64,000 nt of DNA from Rhodopirellula sp. (GTDB lineage: Bacteria > Planctomycetota > Planctomycetia > Pirellulales > Pirellulaceae): positions 1 through 64,000 of the forward strand of contig NZVD01000007.1 of assembly GCA_002701385.1 (NCBI GenBank), given 5' to 3'. The first letter of the stretch is position 1, and the number at the start of each line of letters is the position of its first letter. A program made the position numbers and the translations under genes. The notes under the pieces are model-generated. The model was not told where the DNA came from. It made no database searches and worked only from the letters and a program-made list of their open reading frames with translations. Positions 1-8,814 of this stretch are shown piece after piece.

Positions 1-268
1 CGATCAGTGATTGCATGGCCAGTTCCGAAACTTTCGCACGTCGAGACGCGGCGATACCATTTCGGAGAAGTGCCTGTTCAAGCTGTACTTTCACAGTTCG
101 ACCGGCACGTCCTCGTACGTATCCCCTGGCTTGCGGGGTCGTCATGTCGTGAACGCGATGGTTTACTTTGCTCCAGACGATGGTGGCGCAAGAGGTTGCA
201 ACGTTTTCGGCGACAGCTTTCAGCTTGGCTTCGCCGGTGAGCCTCTGAATAAGGGCTTTGATTACCAT
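1..268 (-). CDS. Hypothetical protein, N-terminal 89 residues (truncated by window edge)
   Basis: An open frame runs from an ATG at 268 to the left edge with no stop, so the C-terminus lies outside the window. A purine-rich ribosome-binding site (GGAAGGAT) sits just upstream of the ATG. The visible protein is basic and probably helical, beginning MVIKALIQRL, with a stretch like TTPQARGYVRGRAG near the middle. There is no signal peptide or membrane segment. I do not recognise the family. The start, the ribosome-binding site and the uninterrupted frame make it more credible than the plus-strand frames over the same DNA. Confidence 0.6.
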   Translation of the reverse strand, partial: MVIKALIQRLTGEAKLKAVAENVATSCATIVWSKVNHRVHDMTTPQARGYVRGRAGRTVKVQLEQALLRNGIAASRRAKVSELAMQSLI

Positions 269-759
269 AATGTGGATCCTTCCAGTGTCTTGTTTGCGGG
301 TAAGCAAGTTTTGCGAGTCATTAATGGGGGGCATCCTAGCCCGACACTGCGTTTCAGTGCTGAAACAACTCAATCAATTAACAGGCCTTTTCCGAGAAAA
401 GGCGTGTTAATAGAAGAATCGAACCTTTGAGAGGGTGGTCTTCAAAAACGTCGTTTTCCTACGCAATGTTACGCGTAGGTAAGATATACCGCTTGCAAGC
501 TAATCGGAACTCACGGTGTTTAGTCAGTAACTTCAATACAATTGATACAGGTTGACTGACAGGTGAGGCGTTTTGTTAAAAATCTAGTAAGACAAGTTTT
601 GCGGAGTTTTGCCAAAAGACCATCGGATTATTTTCCGATGGATAGACATACATGGATGAGAGAATGAGGCTGAGTGAGTTTTTCAAACCGCCCACCTTCT
701 GGGCACTATACAACAACCATCTACATAAATACGATAAAGAATAGGACTTGTCACAAAAC
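269..759. other. Intergenic region, about 490 bp, with two perfect hairpins
   Basis: No convincing gene on either strand. It contains a perfect stem-loop at 384-402 (arms GCCTTTTC and GAAAAGGC) and a second at 458-479 (arms CCTACGC and GCGTAGG, 8-nt loop). Neither is followed by a clear T-run on either strand, so they are not standard terminators. They lie in the leader of the minus-strand gene that starts at 268 and could be protein-binding or RNA leader structures. The promoter of the downstream tRNA must also lie here, but I cannot place it with confidence. Confidence 0.5.
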
Positions 760-831
760 GGCTCCGTGGCCAAGTGGCTAAGGCAGCGGATTGCAAATCC
801 GCCATCACCGGTTCGAATCCGGTCGGAGCCT
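760..831 (+). tRNA. tRNA-Cys (anticodon GCA)
   Basis: Cloverleaf read by eye: the acceptor stem GGCTCCG (760-766) pairs with CGGAGCC (824-830). The anticodon stem is GCGGA (786-790) with TCCGC (798-802) around the loop TTGCAAA, which puts anticodon GCA at 793-795. The T arm contains GGTTCGAATCC. The discriminator base is T831, the base expected for cysteine tRNA. No CCA is encoded. An intrinsic terminator follows at once. Confidence 0.97.
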
Positions 832-839
832 CTCGAGTA

Positions 840-875
840 AACCCTGATTGCGAGTCATCGTAATCAGGGTTTTTT
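840..875 (+). terminator. Intrinsic terminator after tRNA-Cys
   Basis: Perfect 10-bp stem AACCCTGATT (840-849) with AATCAGGGTT (862-871), 12-nt loop, leading into a run of T (870-875). It lies 9 bp after the tRNA and separates it from the GH16 gene. Confidence 0.9.
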
Positions 876-931
876 GTTGGCCAATTGAGTTGCACCAAAA
901 GGCAGACGTTAATAATTCTGGGAGAGTAAGA

Positions 932-1744
932 ATGCGTCAATGGCATCTTGTGTTGTGTTTGCTGCTGTGGATACTGGCGACGTCGGTGAAAGCTGATGAC
1001 GAGGCCTGGAAATTGGTTTGGTCCGATGAGTTTAATGGTCAGCAGTTGGATTACTCCAAATGGGGGATCGAGGTGAACGCGTTTGGTGGCGGAAACAATG
1101 AGCTTCAGCTTTATACGGACCGTCCCAAAAATGTCCGCGTTGCCAATGGCCATCTTGTTATCGAAGCTCATAAAGATAATCCGAATATTCTCGGAGTGGG
1201 GCGTGGGTATTCTTCTGGGAGATTACGAACCAAGCATCGTGGCGACTGGAAGTACGGTCGGTTTGAGATCCGTGCAAAAATGCCAAAAGGAAAAGGGATG
1301 TGGCCAGCAGTCTGGATGTTGCCGACCGATGAAAAGTATGGCACTTGGGCCTTGAGTGGCGAAATTGACATCATGGAATTCGATGGTGCCAAACCAAACC
1401 ATGTTCTCGGAACTCTACATTTTGGCGATCAATGGCCTAACAATCGATCTAGTTCAGGGCAGTTTAAACTACCTCAGGGCACTTTTGCTGATGACTTCCA
1501 TGTATTCGCTTTGGAATGGGAGAAGGGAGTGATGCGTTGGTTTGTCGATGGCAAGCTATATCAGACAAAGACGAAGTGGGATTCCAAATCGGCTCCCTTC
1601 CCTGCTCCGTTTGATCAGCGATTCCACCTCCTGCTAAATCTTTCGGTTGGTGGGAATTTAGTCGGAGCCCCGGATGCATCCACAGAATTTCCGCAACGCT
1701 TCGAAATTGACTACGTCCGAGTTTACCAAAAGCCTCGTAAGTAG
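932..1744 (+). CDS. Secreted GH16 family beta-glucanase (laminarinase-like)
   Basis: A 270-residue exported glycoside hydrolase of family 16, which cleaves beta-1,3 or beta-1,3/1,4-glucans with retention of configuration. The catalytic signature GEIDIMEF is present, with E144 as nucleophile, D146 as assisting residue and E149 as acid/base. Upstream blocks typical of the fold are WSDEFNG (30-36) and KMPKGKGMWPAVWML (116-130). Residues 1-21 form a signal peptide ending near VKADD. I chose the ATG at 932, which has GGGAG just upstream and starts at the signal peptide; the frame stays open 28 codons further up but those run into the tRNA terminator. There is no carbohydrate-binding module. The exact substrate is not decided by sequence; laminarin-type glucan is the likeliest. 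Confidence 0.92.
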   Translation: MRQWHLVLCLLLWILATSVKADDEAWKLVWSDEFNGQQLDYSKWGIEVNAFGGGNNELQLYTDRPKNVRVANGHLVIEAHKDNPNILGVGRGYSSGRLRTKHRGDWKYGRFEIRAKMPKGKGMWPAVWMLPTDEKYGTWALSGEIDIMEFDGAKPNHVLGTLHFGDQWPNNRSSSGQFKLPQGTFADDFHVFALEWEKGVMRWFVDGKLYQTKTKWDSKSAPFPAPFDQRFHLLLNLSVGGNLVGAPDASTEFPQRFEIDYVRVYQKPRK

Positions 1745-1848
1745 ATACAACTAGCTAGCGTCGCTTGAACGGCCTGAATGGTAGTTTAAAAACGGTTGCG
1801 TTATAATTGGCCGAATTAATAAATAGTTCGCCTCTATAGAAGCCCGTC

Positions 1849-3003
1849 ATGACATCGATCAAAGCTCGACACTATGGTACTGGAACCGGATATGAAGTGA
1901 TTCTTCAGGAGGGGGAAATATCCGCGTTGTCCTACCTTTTTACCGGTGGAGCTGAGCACCCATTTGTGGCACCGGGTTTAGTCGATCTGCAGGTGAACGG
2001 TTATGGCGGTCAGGAATTTAACGATCCAGCCTTAACCCTGGATCAAGTGCGTCAGATCGCTTTGGCGATGGATGCCGATGGTGTAGTAGAGTTTTGTCCG
2101 ACGTTTACGACTGCGTCCTATGAATTGTTACACCACAGTATCTCGACGGTTGCCAACGCCATTGAAACAGACCCCGTGGTTGCCAGGCGTTGCCAGTCAC
2201 TCCATTTGGAAGGCCCTTATATCTCCCCAGAGGACGGGCCTCGTGGCGCCCATCCTCTGGAACACGTACGACCACCGTGCTGGGATGAATTTCAGCAGTT
2301 GCAAGAGGCAGCCAACGGGCGGATTCGCATACTCACGCTGTCGCCGGAATACGAAAACAGTGTTGAATTCATTCAAAAGGTTGTGCAGAGTGGAGTCGTG
2401 GTGGCAATTGGGCATACGTCCGCCAATAGTGAGCAAATACAAGCCGCTGTCGATGCGGGCGCCAGTATGTCGACCCATTTGGGCAACGGAGCACATGGTT
2501 CCATTCGTCGGCATCCAAACTATCTCTGGGATCAAATCGCCGAAGATCGTCTCGCTTGCAGTCTCATCGCTGACGGCCATCACTTACCGCCGGCAGTGGT
2601 GAAAACAATCGTACGCGCCAAGACTGTGGAGCGTTGTGTATTGGTTAGTGATATCACCGGAATGGGCGGAATGCCTCCGGGAGTCTACGAATCGACGGCT
2701 GGGTTAGGAAGTGTTGAGGTATTGGAGGATGGGCGTTTGGTGGTGCCCGGCCAGCGTCAGTTACTTGCTGGAGCGGCCTTGCCGATTGGCGTGGGGATTG
2801 TGAAGGTGATGGAATTTGCCAACTTGACATTAGAGTCAGCTGTAAATATGGCATCGCTCGGTCCAGCTAGGATTATTCAGTATCGATTGCCGAAACTGGA
2901 GGTTGGAGCAAAAGCGGATTTGGTCTTCTTTGATATCGTTGATGGCCAATTTGAAGTGGTTGCCACGGTCAATGCTGGTGAGTTGGTCTATCTGAAAGAC
3001 TAA
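1849..3003 (+). CDS. nagA: N-acetylglucosamine-6-phosphate deacetylase
   Basis: An amidohydrolase-fold enzyme, 384 residues, that removes acetate from GlcNAc-6-P to give glucosamine-6-P in amino-sugar recycling or chitin use. Family landmarks are APGLVDLQVNGYGG (41-54), the metal-binding HLEGPY block with E121, H189 in IGHTSA, H210 in STHLGNGAH, and the catalytic Asp D268 in LVSDITGMGG. Length is normal for NagA. No nagB or PTS gene is adjacent; the neighbour upstream is a secreted glucanase and downstream is phosphofructokinase, so it sits in a general sugar-catabolism block. No strong ribosome-binding site is visible before the ATG. Confidence 0.9.
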   Translation: MTSIKARHYGTGTGYEVILQEGEISALSYLFTGGAEHPFVAPGLVDLQVNGYGGQEFNDPALTLDQVRQIALAMDADGVVEFCPTFTTASYELLHHSISTVANAIETDPVVARRCQSLHLEGPYISPEDGPRGAHPLEHVRPPCWDEFQQLQEAANGRIRILTLSPEYENSVEFIQKVVQSGVVVAIGHTSANSEQIQAAVDAGASMSTHLGNGAHGSIRRHPNYLWDQIAEDRLACSLIADGHHLPPAVVKTIVRAKTVERCVLVSDITGMGGMPPGVYESTAGLGSVEVLEDGRLVVPGQRQLLAGAALPIGVGIVKVMEFANLTLESAVNMASLGPARIIQYRLPKLEVGAKADLVFFDIVDGQFEVVATVNAGELVYLKD

Positions 3004-3256
3004 AGATAAACGAGACATTCATTAAGGCTGGTTTCGACTTTGGGCGATATTAGAGTTTTACTGACAACTCGGTTCTATCAGATTCCACCGATTGTAAGAT
3101 TTTGAAGCCACCGGTAAAATTGACTGCTTGTAGCCTCATGGTGCTTGCCGGAATTCAGGGAGTTCTGAAGGCTACGCAGAGAATATTGAATAACAAGCTG
3201 CGTTCTGGCAGCGTTTATTAAATCGTTAAAGACATCCAAAGAAAGTGCGATTCGTA

Positions 3257-4543
3257 ATGGCTGAACCTAAAAATCTAGTTGTTGCTCAAAGCGGTGGTCC
3301 CAGTCCGGTTATTAATAACACCGTTCGTGGTGTGATCGAAGCAGCTCGTCAAATGGATAATATTGGCACGGTCTATGGGGCACACCATGGTATCGAAGGC
3401 GTCTTGAAAGAAGAGTTGATCGATTTGACGGCCCAGTCGGAGGAAGAAATATCCTTGTTGAGATATACGCCTGCAGCCGGTTCGATCGGTACTTGCCGGT
3501 ATAAGCTCAAGGAGGGGCAGGACGAAGATTTCAAACGAGTTATCGATGTTTTACAGGCACACAATGTAGGTTATTTCATCTATATCGGTGGCAATGACTC
3601 AATGGATACCGCGAACAAAATTGCTCAGCTAGGCCAGGATCGAGGCATGGATCTGGTGGGAATTGGAGGTCCTAAAACAATTGATAATGATGTCGGTGAC
3701 AGCGAATTTAAATTGATTGACCATACGCCAGGCTATGGTTCGACGGCTAAATACTGGATGCATGCGGTACAGTGTGCCAACGAGGAGAATCGTGGTTCGT
3801 GCCCTGCAGACCCGGTACTTGTTCTGCAAGCGATGGGACGCCGGATCGGCTATATCCCGGCAGCCGCTAGACTGGCTGACCCGAATCGGGAAATGCCGTT
3901 GCAGATTTACATGGCGGAGAGCCCCTGTTCATTGGCCGATATGGCAGACAATATTAATGACCAGCTTAAACAGGATGGTCGTTGTATTGTTGTGGTGAGT
4001 GAAGGATTTGATGTCGGAGATCTAGGCGAAGTCAAAGATGGATTTGGACACACAAGTTTTAGCTCTAGTCAGATTACTGTGGCACAGACCGTCGTAAATT
4101 ACCTCAATGCCAATGGTCTGGCAGCTTCCGGGGCCGCACGCTGCAACGTGCCTGGTACCGACCAGCGTCACAGCATGGCGTTTGCCTCCACTGTGGACCT
4201 TGAAGAAGCCTATTACGCTGGCCAGAAGGCGTGTTTACTGGCTGCCAATCACGAAAGTGGTTACATGGCAAATATCCTGAGGTCGCCTGGCGATATCTAT
4301 AACGTGTATTACGACAAAGCGCCATTAAGTGAAGTCGCCAATAGCGAACGAACATTCCCAACCGAGTGGATCAGCGAAAACGGCTTTGATGTGACCGACG
4401 AATTTGTTAAATACGCCAAACCATTGGTCGGTGAAGGGATGGTAAGCATTCCAATGATTGACGGTCGCCAGCGTATGACTCGGCTCGAGCCAATTTATGC
4501 CACGCAGAAACTAGAGGCCTACGTCCCACAGGCCAAACGCTAA
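3257..4543 (+). CDS. Phosphofructokinase, predicted pyrophosphate-dependent
   Basis: Phosphofructokinase-family enzyme of 428 residues, which interconverts fructose-6-P and fructose-1,6-bisphosphate. The N-terminal block VAQSGGPSPVINN and the substrate motif PKTIDND (139-145) are clear. Two positions that set phosphoryl-donor choice in this family read D114 (in GGNDS) and K140 (in PKTIDND). These are the pyrophosphate-type residues, where ATP enzymes carry Gly at both. The residue before D114 is Asn rather than the usual Asp. A GTG at 3245 is in frame, but the ATG at 3257 starts the conserved part directly. A HAD phosphatase and 6-phosphogluconate dehydrogenase follow on the same strand with short gaps. 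The donor assignment is inferred from motifs only. Confidence 0.88.
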   Translation: MAEPKNLVVAQSGGPSPVINNTVRGVIEAARQMDNIGTVYGAHHGIEGVLKEELIDLTAQSEEEISLLRYTPAAGSIGTCRYKLKEGQDEDFKRVIDVLQAHNVGYFIYIGGNDSMDTANKIAQLGQDRGMDLVGIGGPKTIDNDVGDSEFKLIDHTPGYGSTAKYWMHAVQCANEENRGSCPADPVLVLQAMGRRIGYIPAAARLADPNREMPLQIYMAESPCSLADMADNINDQLKQDGRCIVVVSEGFDVGDLGEVKDGFGHTSFSSSQITVAQTVVNYLNANGLAASGAARCNVPGTDQRHSMAFASTVDLEEAYYAGQKACLLAANHESGYMANILRSPGDIYNVYYDKAPLSEVANSERTFPTEWISENGFDVTDEFVKYAKPLVGEGMVSIPMIDGRQRMTRLEPIYATQKLEAYVPQAKR

Positions 4544-4602
4544 ATATTCAATACAAACTTTACCCATTCACGTGTAATCCAGAGATAGAGCAGAATCGCA
4601 TT

Positions 4603-5469
4603 ATGTACGAAATTCAGCCAACCAAAGAATTCCTCGTCGGGATTGACTCCGACGGATGTGCTTTTGACACGATGGAATTGAAGCACAAAGAGTGTTTCAT
4701 CCCTAATACTATTAAGTACTACAATCTGCAGGCCATCAGTAAATACGCTAGGGAAGCGGCTGAATTCGTAAACCTGTATTCCAAAAGCCGTGGAATCAAC
4801 CGATTCCCCGCGTTGGTCGAGTCATTGGAATGGTTGCAAAAGCGTCCTGAAGTAGCGGCTCGTGGTGTGACTGTCGAAATCCCTCAGGCACTGGTCGAGT
4901 GGATTGAACAGGAAACCAAGTTGGGCAACCCGGCATTGGAAGCGAAGGTCGCAGAATCAGGTTGCCCTGATCTGAAGCACGCTTTGGAATGGTCCACCAC
5001 GGTTAATGACACCGTGGCTGAGATGGTACATGGTGTCTCACCTTTTCCACTAGTTCGAGAGTCTCTTGACAAACTTGCTGAAAAGTGTGACATGCTAGTC
5101 GTTTCAGCCACGCCAAATGAAGCCCTCAAAGCGGAATGGGGTGAGCACGGAATTGATGAACACATCACGGAGATTTGTGGTCAGGAGTCCGGGAATAAAA
5201 AAGAAACGCTTTCGAATGCTACTAAATATGGTGAGAACAAAGTCTTGATGATTGGGGATGCTCCCGGAGACTTTAAGGCGGCGGTTGCTAATAGCTGCTT
5301 GTTCTATCCGATTAACCCCGGTGCCGAAGAGGCGAGTTGGGAACGATTCTACAATGAGTCTATCGACAAATTCCTAAACGGTGAATTCGCTGGAGATTAT
5401 CAGCAGGCACTCTTAGATGAATTTGATTCCTTCCTGCCGGTTAATCCACCTTGGCCCGTCAACGCTTAA
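4603..5469 (+). CDS. HAD-superfamily hydrolase
   Basis: A 288-residue haloacid-dehalogenase-fold protein, probably a small-molecule phosphatase. Motif I is GIDSDGCAFD with D15 as nucleophile and D17 as acid/base. Motif II is VVSAT (S168/T170), motif III a Lys near 199-200 in GNKKET, and motif IV GDAPGD (D219, D223). A helical cap of about 110 residues lies between motif I and motif II. It sits 60 bp after phosphofructokinase and 60 bp before gnd, suggesting a sugar-phosphate or by-product phosphatase in the same unit. The substrate cannot be read from the sequence. All four catalytic motifs are intact, so it should be active. Confidence 0.8.
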   Translation: MYEIQPTKEFLVGIDSDGCAFDTMELKHKECFIPNTIKYYNLQAISKYAREAAEFVNLYSKSRGINRFPALVESLEWLQKRPEVAARGVTVEIPQALVEWIEQETKLGNPALEAKVAESGCPDLKHALEWSTTVNDTVAEMVHGVSPFPLVRESLDKLAEKCDMLVVSATPNEALKAEWGEHGIDEHITEICGQESGNKKETLSNATKYGENKVLMIGDAPGDFKAAVANSCLFYPINPGAEEASWERFYNESIDKFLNGEFAGDYQQALLDEFDSFLPVNPPWPVNA

Positions 5470-5529
5470 CGACGGATTTCGAAAATAACATCAAACCATT
5501 TTTGTTGAAAACGGAAAGCTGTAAAAAAT

Positions 5530-6984
5530 ATGTCTGAAGAACTCGCAGATTTTGGCCTGATTGGCTTGGCTGTCATGGGAGAAAACCTAGCGCTTAACGT
5601 GGAGAGCCGTGGTTATAAAATGGCTGTCTATAATCGCTCGACAGATAAAGTCGACAATTTGATTAATGGCCGTGCCGCAGATAAGAATTTTGTTGGTTGC
5701 CATACGCTCGAAGATCTGGTCGCCAACCTTGCTCGGCCTCGTAAAGTAATGATGCTGGTGAAAGCTGGGCCCGCAGTGGATACGATTATCGACAATCTGA
5801 TCCCGTTGCTCGATGAAGGCGACATTATTATTGATGGTGGTAACACCCACTTCAGTGATACTGAACGACGTACAAAGTACGTTGAGGAAAAGGGCCTTCA
5901 GTTTATCGGCACGGGAGTTTCAGGTGGTGAAGAGGGAGCCTTGAAAGGCCCCAGCATGATGCCTGGTGGTAGTGAATCTGCCTGGCCTGCCGTAGAGCCT
6001 ATTTTCAAAGCCATTGCGGCTAAGGTTGGTCCAGAAGGTGATATCCCTTGCTGTGAATGGGTTGGACCGCGCGGAGCCGGACACTATGTCAAAATGGTGC
6101 ATAACGGAATTGAATACGGTGATATGCAGTTGATTTGTGAAGCATATCATATGTTGAGTGAAGCTGGTGGGCTTTCTAACGACGAACTGTATGACGTTTT
6201 TGATGAATGGAACCGAGGAGATCTACAAAGTTATCTGATCGAGATTTCTCGTGATATCTTCAGTGTGGCCGATGATCAGGGTGATGGTTTTCTGGTTGAT
6301 AAAGTATTGGATAAGGCTGGTGCTAAAGGCACGGGTAAGTGGATGAGTCAACTTGCCTTGGACCTTGGCGTTCCAAGTACGCTGGTCACGACAGCCGTTT
6401 ACGCTCGTAGTCTCTCCGCTCAGAAAGAAGCACGGGTTCGTGCTGAATCAGTATTGAATGGACCGGAGGCAGACGCTGCCTTAAGTGACGAAGATAAAAA
6501 GAACCTGATCGACGATGTACGTCAGGCTTTATACGCATCTAAGATTGTGAGTTATGCTCAGGGATTCGTACAGCTACAGTACGCTGCCAAAGAACACGAC
6601 TGGCCATTGAATTATGGTGACTGTGCTTTACTGTGGCGTGGCGGGTGTATTATTCGCGCTCAATTCCTTGATCGCATCAAGGAAGCGTTTGATGAAGACC
6701 CCAACCTCGAAAACTTGTTATTACACCCTTACTTCACAGATGCCGTTCATAATGCTCAGGCAGCATGGCGGCGAGTTGTAGTCAAGGCAACTGAACTTGG
6801 AATTCCAGTTCCCGCGTTTAGCACTGCGTTGGCTTATTATGATAGCTATCGCCGCGGTAGATTACCTGCGAACCTACTCCAGGCTCAACGCGATTACTTT
6901 GGAGCTCACACTTTTGAACGTACAGACGGTGAAGGTGTGTTCCATGCAGAATGGTTGAAGCGACGCAAAGAGCCACAAGACTAA
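5530..6984 (+). CDS. gnd: 6-phosphogluconate dehydrogenase, decarboxylating
   Basis: A 484-residue cytosolic enzyme of the pentose phosphate pathway that converts 6-phosphogluconate to ribulose-5-P, CO2 and NADPH. It has the dinucleotide motif GLAVMGENL (12-20), the binding block VSGGEEGALKGPSMMPGG (130-147), and the catalytic Lys and Glu in KMVHNGIEYGDMQ (K188, E195). Length and the C-terminal helical domain match the long form of the family (homodimeric). Glucose-6-phosphate dehydrogenase is not in the window. It ends 38 bp before a strong intrinsic terminator, which probably closes the unit starting at phosphofructokinase. Confidence 0.96.
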   Translation: MSEELADFGLIGLAVMGENLALNVESRGYKMAVYNRSTDKVDNLINGRAADKNFVGCHTLEDLVANLARPRKVMMLVKAGPAVDTIIDNLIPLLDEGDIIIDGGNTHFSDTERRTKYVEEKGLQFIGTGVSGGEEGALKGPSMMPGGSESAWPAVEPIFKAIAAKVGPEGDIPCCEWVGPRGAGHYVKMVHNGIEYGDMQLICEAYHMLSEAGGLSNDELYDVFDEWNRGDLQSYLIEISRDIFSVADDQGDGFLVDKVLDKAGAKGTGKWMSQLALDLGVPSTLVTTAVYARSLSAQKEARVRAESVLNGPEADAALSDEDKKNLIDDVRQALYASKIVSYAQGFVQLQYAAKEHDWPLNYGDCALLWRGGCIIRAQFLDRIKEAFDEDPNLENLLLHPYFTDAVHNAQAAWRRVVVKATELGIPVPAFSTALAYYDSYRRGRLPANLLQAQRDYFGAHTFERTDGEGVFHAEWLKRRKEPQD

Positions 6985-7021
6985 GTGGTTTTACTGTGAT
7001 TCATTGCGGTAGAGACTACAT

Positions 7022-7056
7022 ACGGACAGGAGTGTTACCGCTCCTGTCCGTTTTTT
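7022..7056 (+). terminator. Strong intrinsic terminator after gnd
   Basis: Perfect 11-bp stem ACGGACAGGAG (7022-7032) with CTCCTGTCCGT (7041-7051), 8-nt loop, followed by T7051-T7056. It separates gnd from the SDR gene. Confidence 0.95.
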
Positions 7057-7086
7057 ACAAACCAAACTCTTTAGAAAGTACTTGAA

Positions 7087-7875
7087 ATGTCCGCCTCAGA
7101 ATACGTAAGTCACTTATTTAGTTATGAACGTCAGGTAGTTGTCGTGATTGGCGGAACCGGAGTGCTGGGGGGAGCGATTTGCGATGGCTTTGGGAAAGCT
7201 GGCGGGCACGTTGTTGTGTCCGGACGTAGCGAGGAGCGTGGGCTTGCCAGAGTCGAGGCGATTCGCCAGGCGGGGGGATCGGCCGAGTTTATCGCTGTGG
7301 ATGTATTTGAAAGAGAGTCGCTAAAGTCATTGCGAGATCAAGTCTTAGCTAGTCATGGTCAAGTCGACGTGTTGGTGAATTGCGCCGGTATGAATGCTGC
7401 CGTACCGTATGAAGAGATTACTGATGAAGATTGGGATTGGATTATGGCAGGTAATTTGCGTTCAACTCAAGTTGGTTGCCAGTTGTTTGCGGCTCACATG
7501 AAGACACAGGAAAACGGTGGTTCGATCTTGAATATCGGCAGCGTGACCTCACATTTACCGCTTTCTAAAGTCTTTGCCTATTCGGCTTCCAAAGCGGCCG
7601 TGGTGAATCTGACGAAAAATGTGGCTCGTGAATATGCGACTCAAGGCGTGCGAGTCAATGCGATTTGCCCTGGATTCTTTCCCGCAGAACAGAATCGTAA
7701 AATCTTGGCTCCAGAGCGAGTCGAGAAAATCATCGGGCAGACGCCGATGGATCGATTTGGTGAGCCCGAGGAATTGATCGGTGCGTGCTTGTTACTTTGC
7801 TCGCGAAACGCAGGTAGCTTTATTACCGGAGCGGACTATTACGTCGACGGTGGCTTTACTGCTAATCGTTTCTAA
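7087..7875 (+). CDS. Short-chain dehydrogenase/reductase (sugar-acid oxidoreductase-like)
   Basis: A classical SDR of 262 residues using NAD(P)H. It has the cofactor motif GGTGVLGG (22-29), NCAG (98-101), and the catalytic Ser near 152 with Y165xxxK169 in YSASK. The C-terminal part (NAICPGFFPAEQN, then PMDRFGEPEE) resembles SDRs annotated as D-mannonate or gluconate oxidoreductases. That, and its place behind gnd, suggests a sugar-acid substrate, but this is inference. It has its own start after the gnd terminator, so it is probably transcribed separately. Confidence 0.85.
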   Translation: MSASEYVSHLFSYERQVVVVIGGTGVLGGAICDGFGKAGGHVVVSGRSEERGLARVEAIRQAGGSAEFIAVDVFERESLKSLRDQVLASHGQVDVLVNCAGMNAAVPYEEITDEDWDWIMAGNLRSTQVGCQLFAAHMKTQENGGSILNIGSVTSHLPLSKVFAYSASKAAVVNLTKNVAREYATQGVRVNAICPGFFPAEQNRKILAPERVEKIIGQTPMDRFGEPEELIGACLLLCSRNAGSFITGADYYVDGGFTANRF

Positions 7876-7916
7876 TCGACTGCGATCTGCAGTGGGGCTC
7901 GGATTAGTGAGTCACA

Positions 7917-8810
7917 TTAGTTACTTTCGCGGGCGACAATCTCTTTGAGGTATTGGCCGTACTGGTTGGGGATTTGCTGAGCCAGACTGGCTAACTGCTC
8001 GCGGTCGATATAGCCCATGAGATAAGCGATCTCTTCGATACAGGCGATTTTCAATCCCTGCCGCTGCTCAATGGTTTGCACAAAGTCTCCAGCTTGAATC
8101 AGCGTTTCATGCGTCCCTGTGTCCAGCCAGGCAAACCCCCGAGTAAATAACTCAACTCGCAATTCCCCTCGAGATAAATATTCTTTATTCACATCAGTGA
8201 TTTCATATTCACCACGTGCCGAGGGCTGAAGATTCGAGGCAATCTCCACGACTTGATTGTCATAGAAATAAAGGCCAGGTACGGCGTAGTTTGAAGGAGG
8301 GTCTGTTGGTTTTTCTACAAGTTCCGTCGGCTCGCCTTGCTCGTTGAACGCGACCACACCGTACCGCTCAGGATCTTTGACCGGGTAACCAAAGACGGTC
8401 GCTCCGGTGGATTGGGAAGCGGCACGTCGAAGCATCGAGCGAAAGCCCTGCCCGTAAAAGATATTGTCTCCCAGAACGAGTGCTACCGGATCGTTTCCAA
8501 TAAACTCACGACCAACAATAAAAGACTGAGCGAGTCCTTCGGGCTTCTCCTGAACCGCGTAACGGATACTGATGCCAAGTTGTTCCCCAGATCCAAGCAG
8601 TGATTGGAAATGTCCAATGTCTTGGGGGGAGCTAATGATTAGTAGGTCGCGTACCCCTGCCAACATCAAGGTGGACAGAGGATAGTAGATCATCGGTTTG
8701 TCATAGATCGGCAATAACTGTTTGCTGATGACGCGTGTGAGCGGATACAGTCTGGAGCCGGTCCCTCCGGCCAGAATGATGCCCTTCTTGCAACTGGTGG
8801 TCTCCGTCAT
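7917..8810 (-). CDS. rmlA: Glucose-1-phosphate thymidylyltransferase
   Basis: A 297-residue nucleotidyltransferase making dTDP-glucose from dTTP and glucose-1-P, the first step of dTDP-rhamnose and related sugar synthesis. The signature [11 protein letters not shown] (15-25) and [17 protein letters not shown] (29-45) are diagnostic, and [11 protein letters not shown] is present further on. Length is typical. It lies 4 bp downstream of rmlB on the same strand, so the pair is an operon. rmlC and rmlD are not in the window, so the final sugar is undetermined. Confidence 0.95.
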   Translation of the reverse strand: MTETTSCKKGIILAGGTGSRLYPLTRVISKQLLPIYDKPMIYYPLSTLMLAGVRDLLIISSPQDIGHFQSLLGSGEQLGISIRYAVQEKPEGLAQSFIVGREFIGNDPVALVLGDNIFYGQGFRSMLRRAASQSTGATVFGYPVKDPERYGVVAFNEQGEPTELVEKPTDPPSNYAVPGLYFYDNQVVEIASNLQPSARGEYEITDVNKEYLSRGELRVELFTRGFAWLDTGTHETLIQAGDFVQTIEQRQGLKIACIEEIAYLMGYIDREQLASLAQQIPNQYGQYLKEIVARESN

Positions 8811-8814
8811 GCGA

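Noticed and set aside
11..430. 139-residue plus-strand frame at the left edge
   Set aside because: No recognisable domain. The minus strand over 1-268 has a better start, a ribosome-binding site and an uninterrupted frame.
683..1171. 162-residue minus-strand frame containing TGFEPVMADLQSAALA
   Set aside because: This stretch is the well-known false protein produced by translating the antisense of a tRNA gene; it overlaps tRNA-Cys and the GH16 gene.
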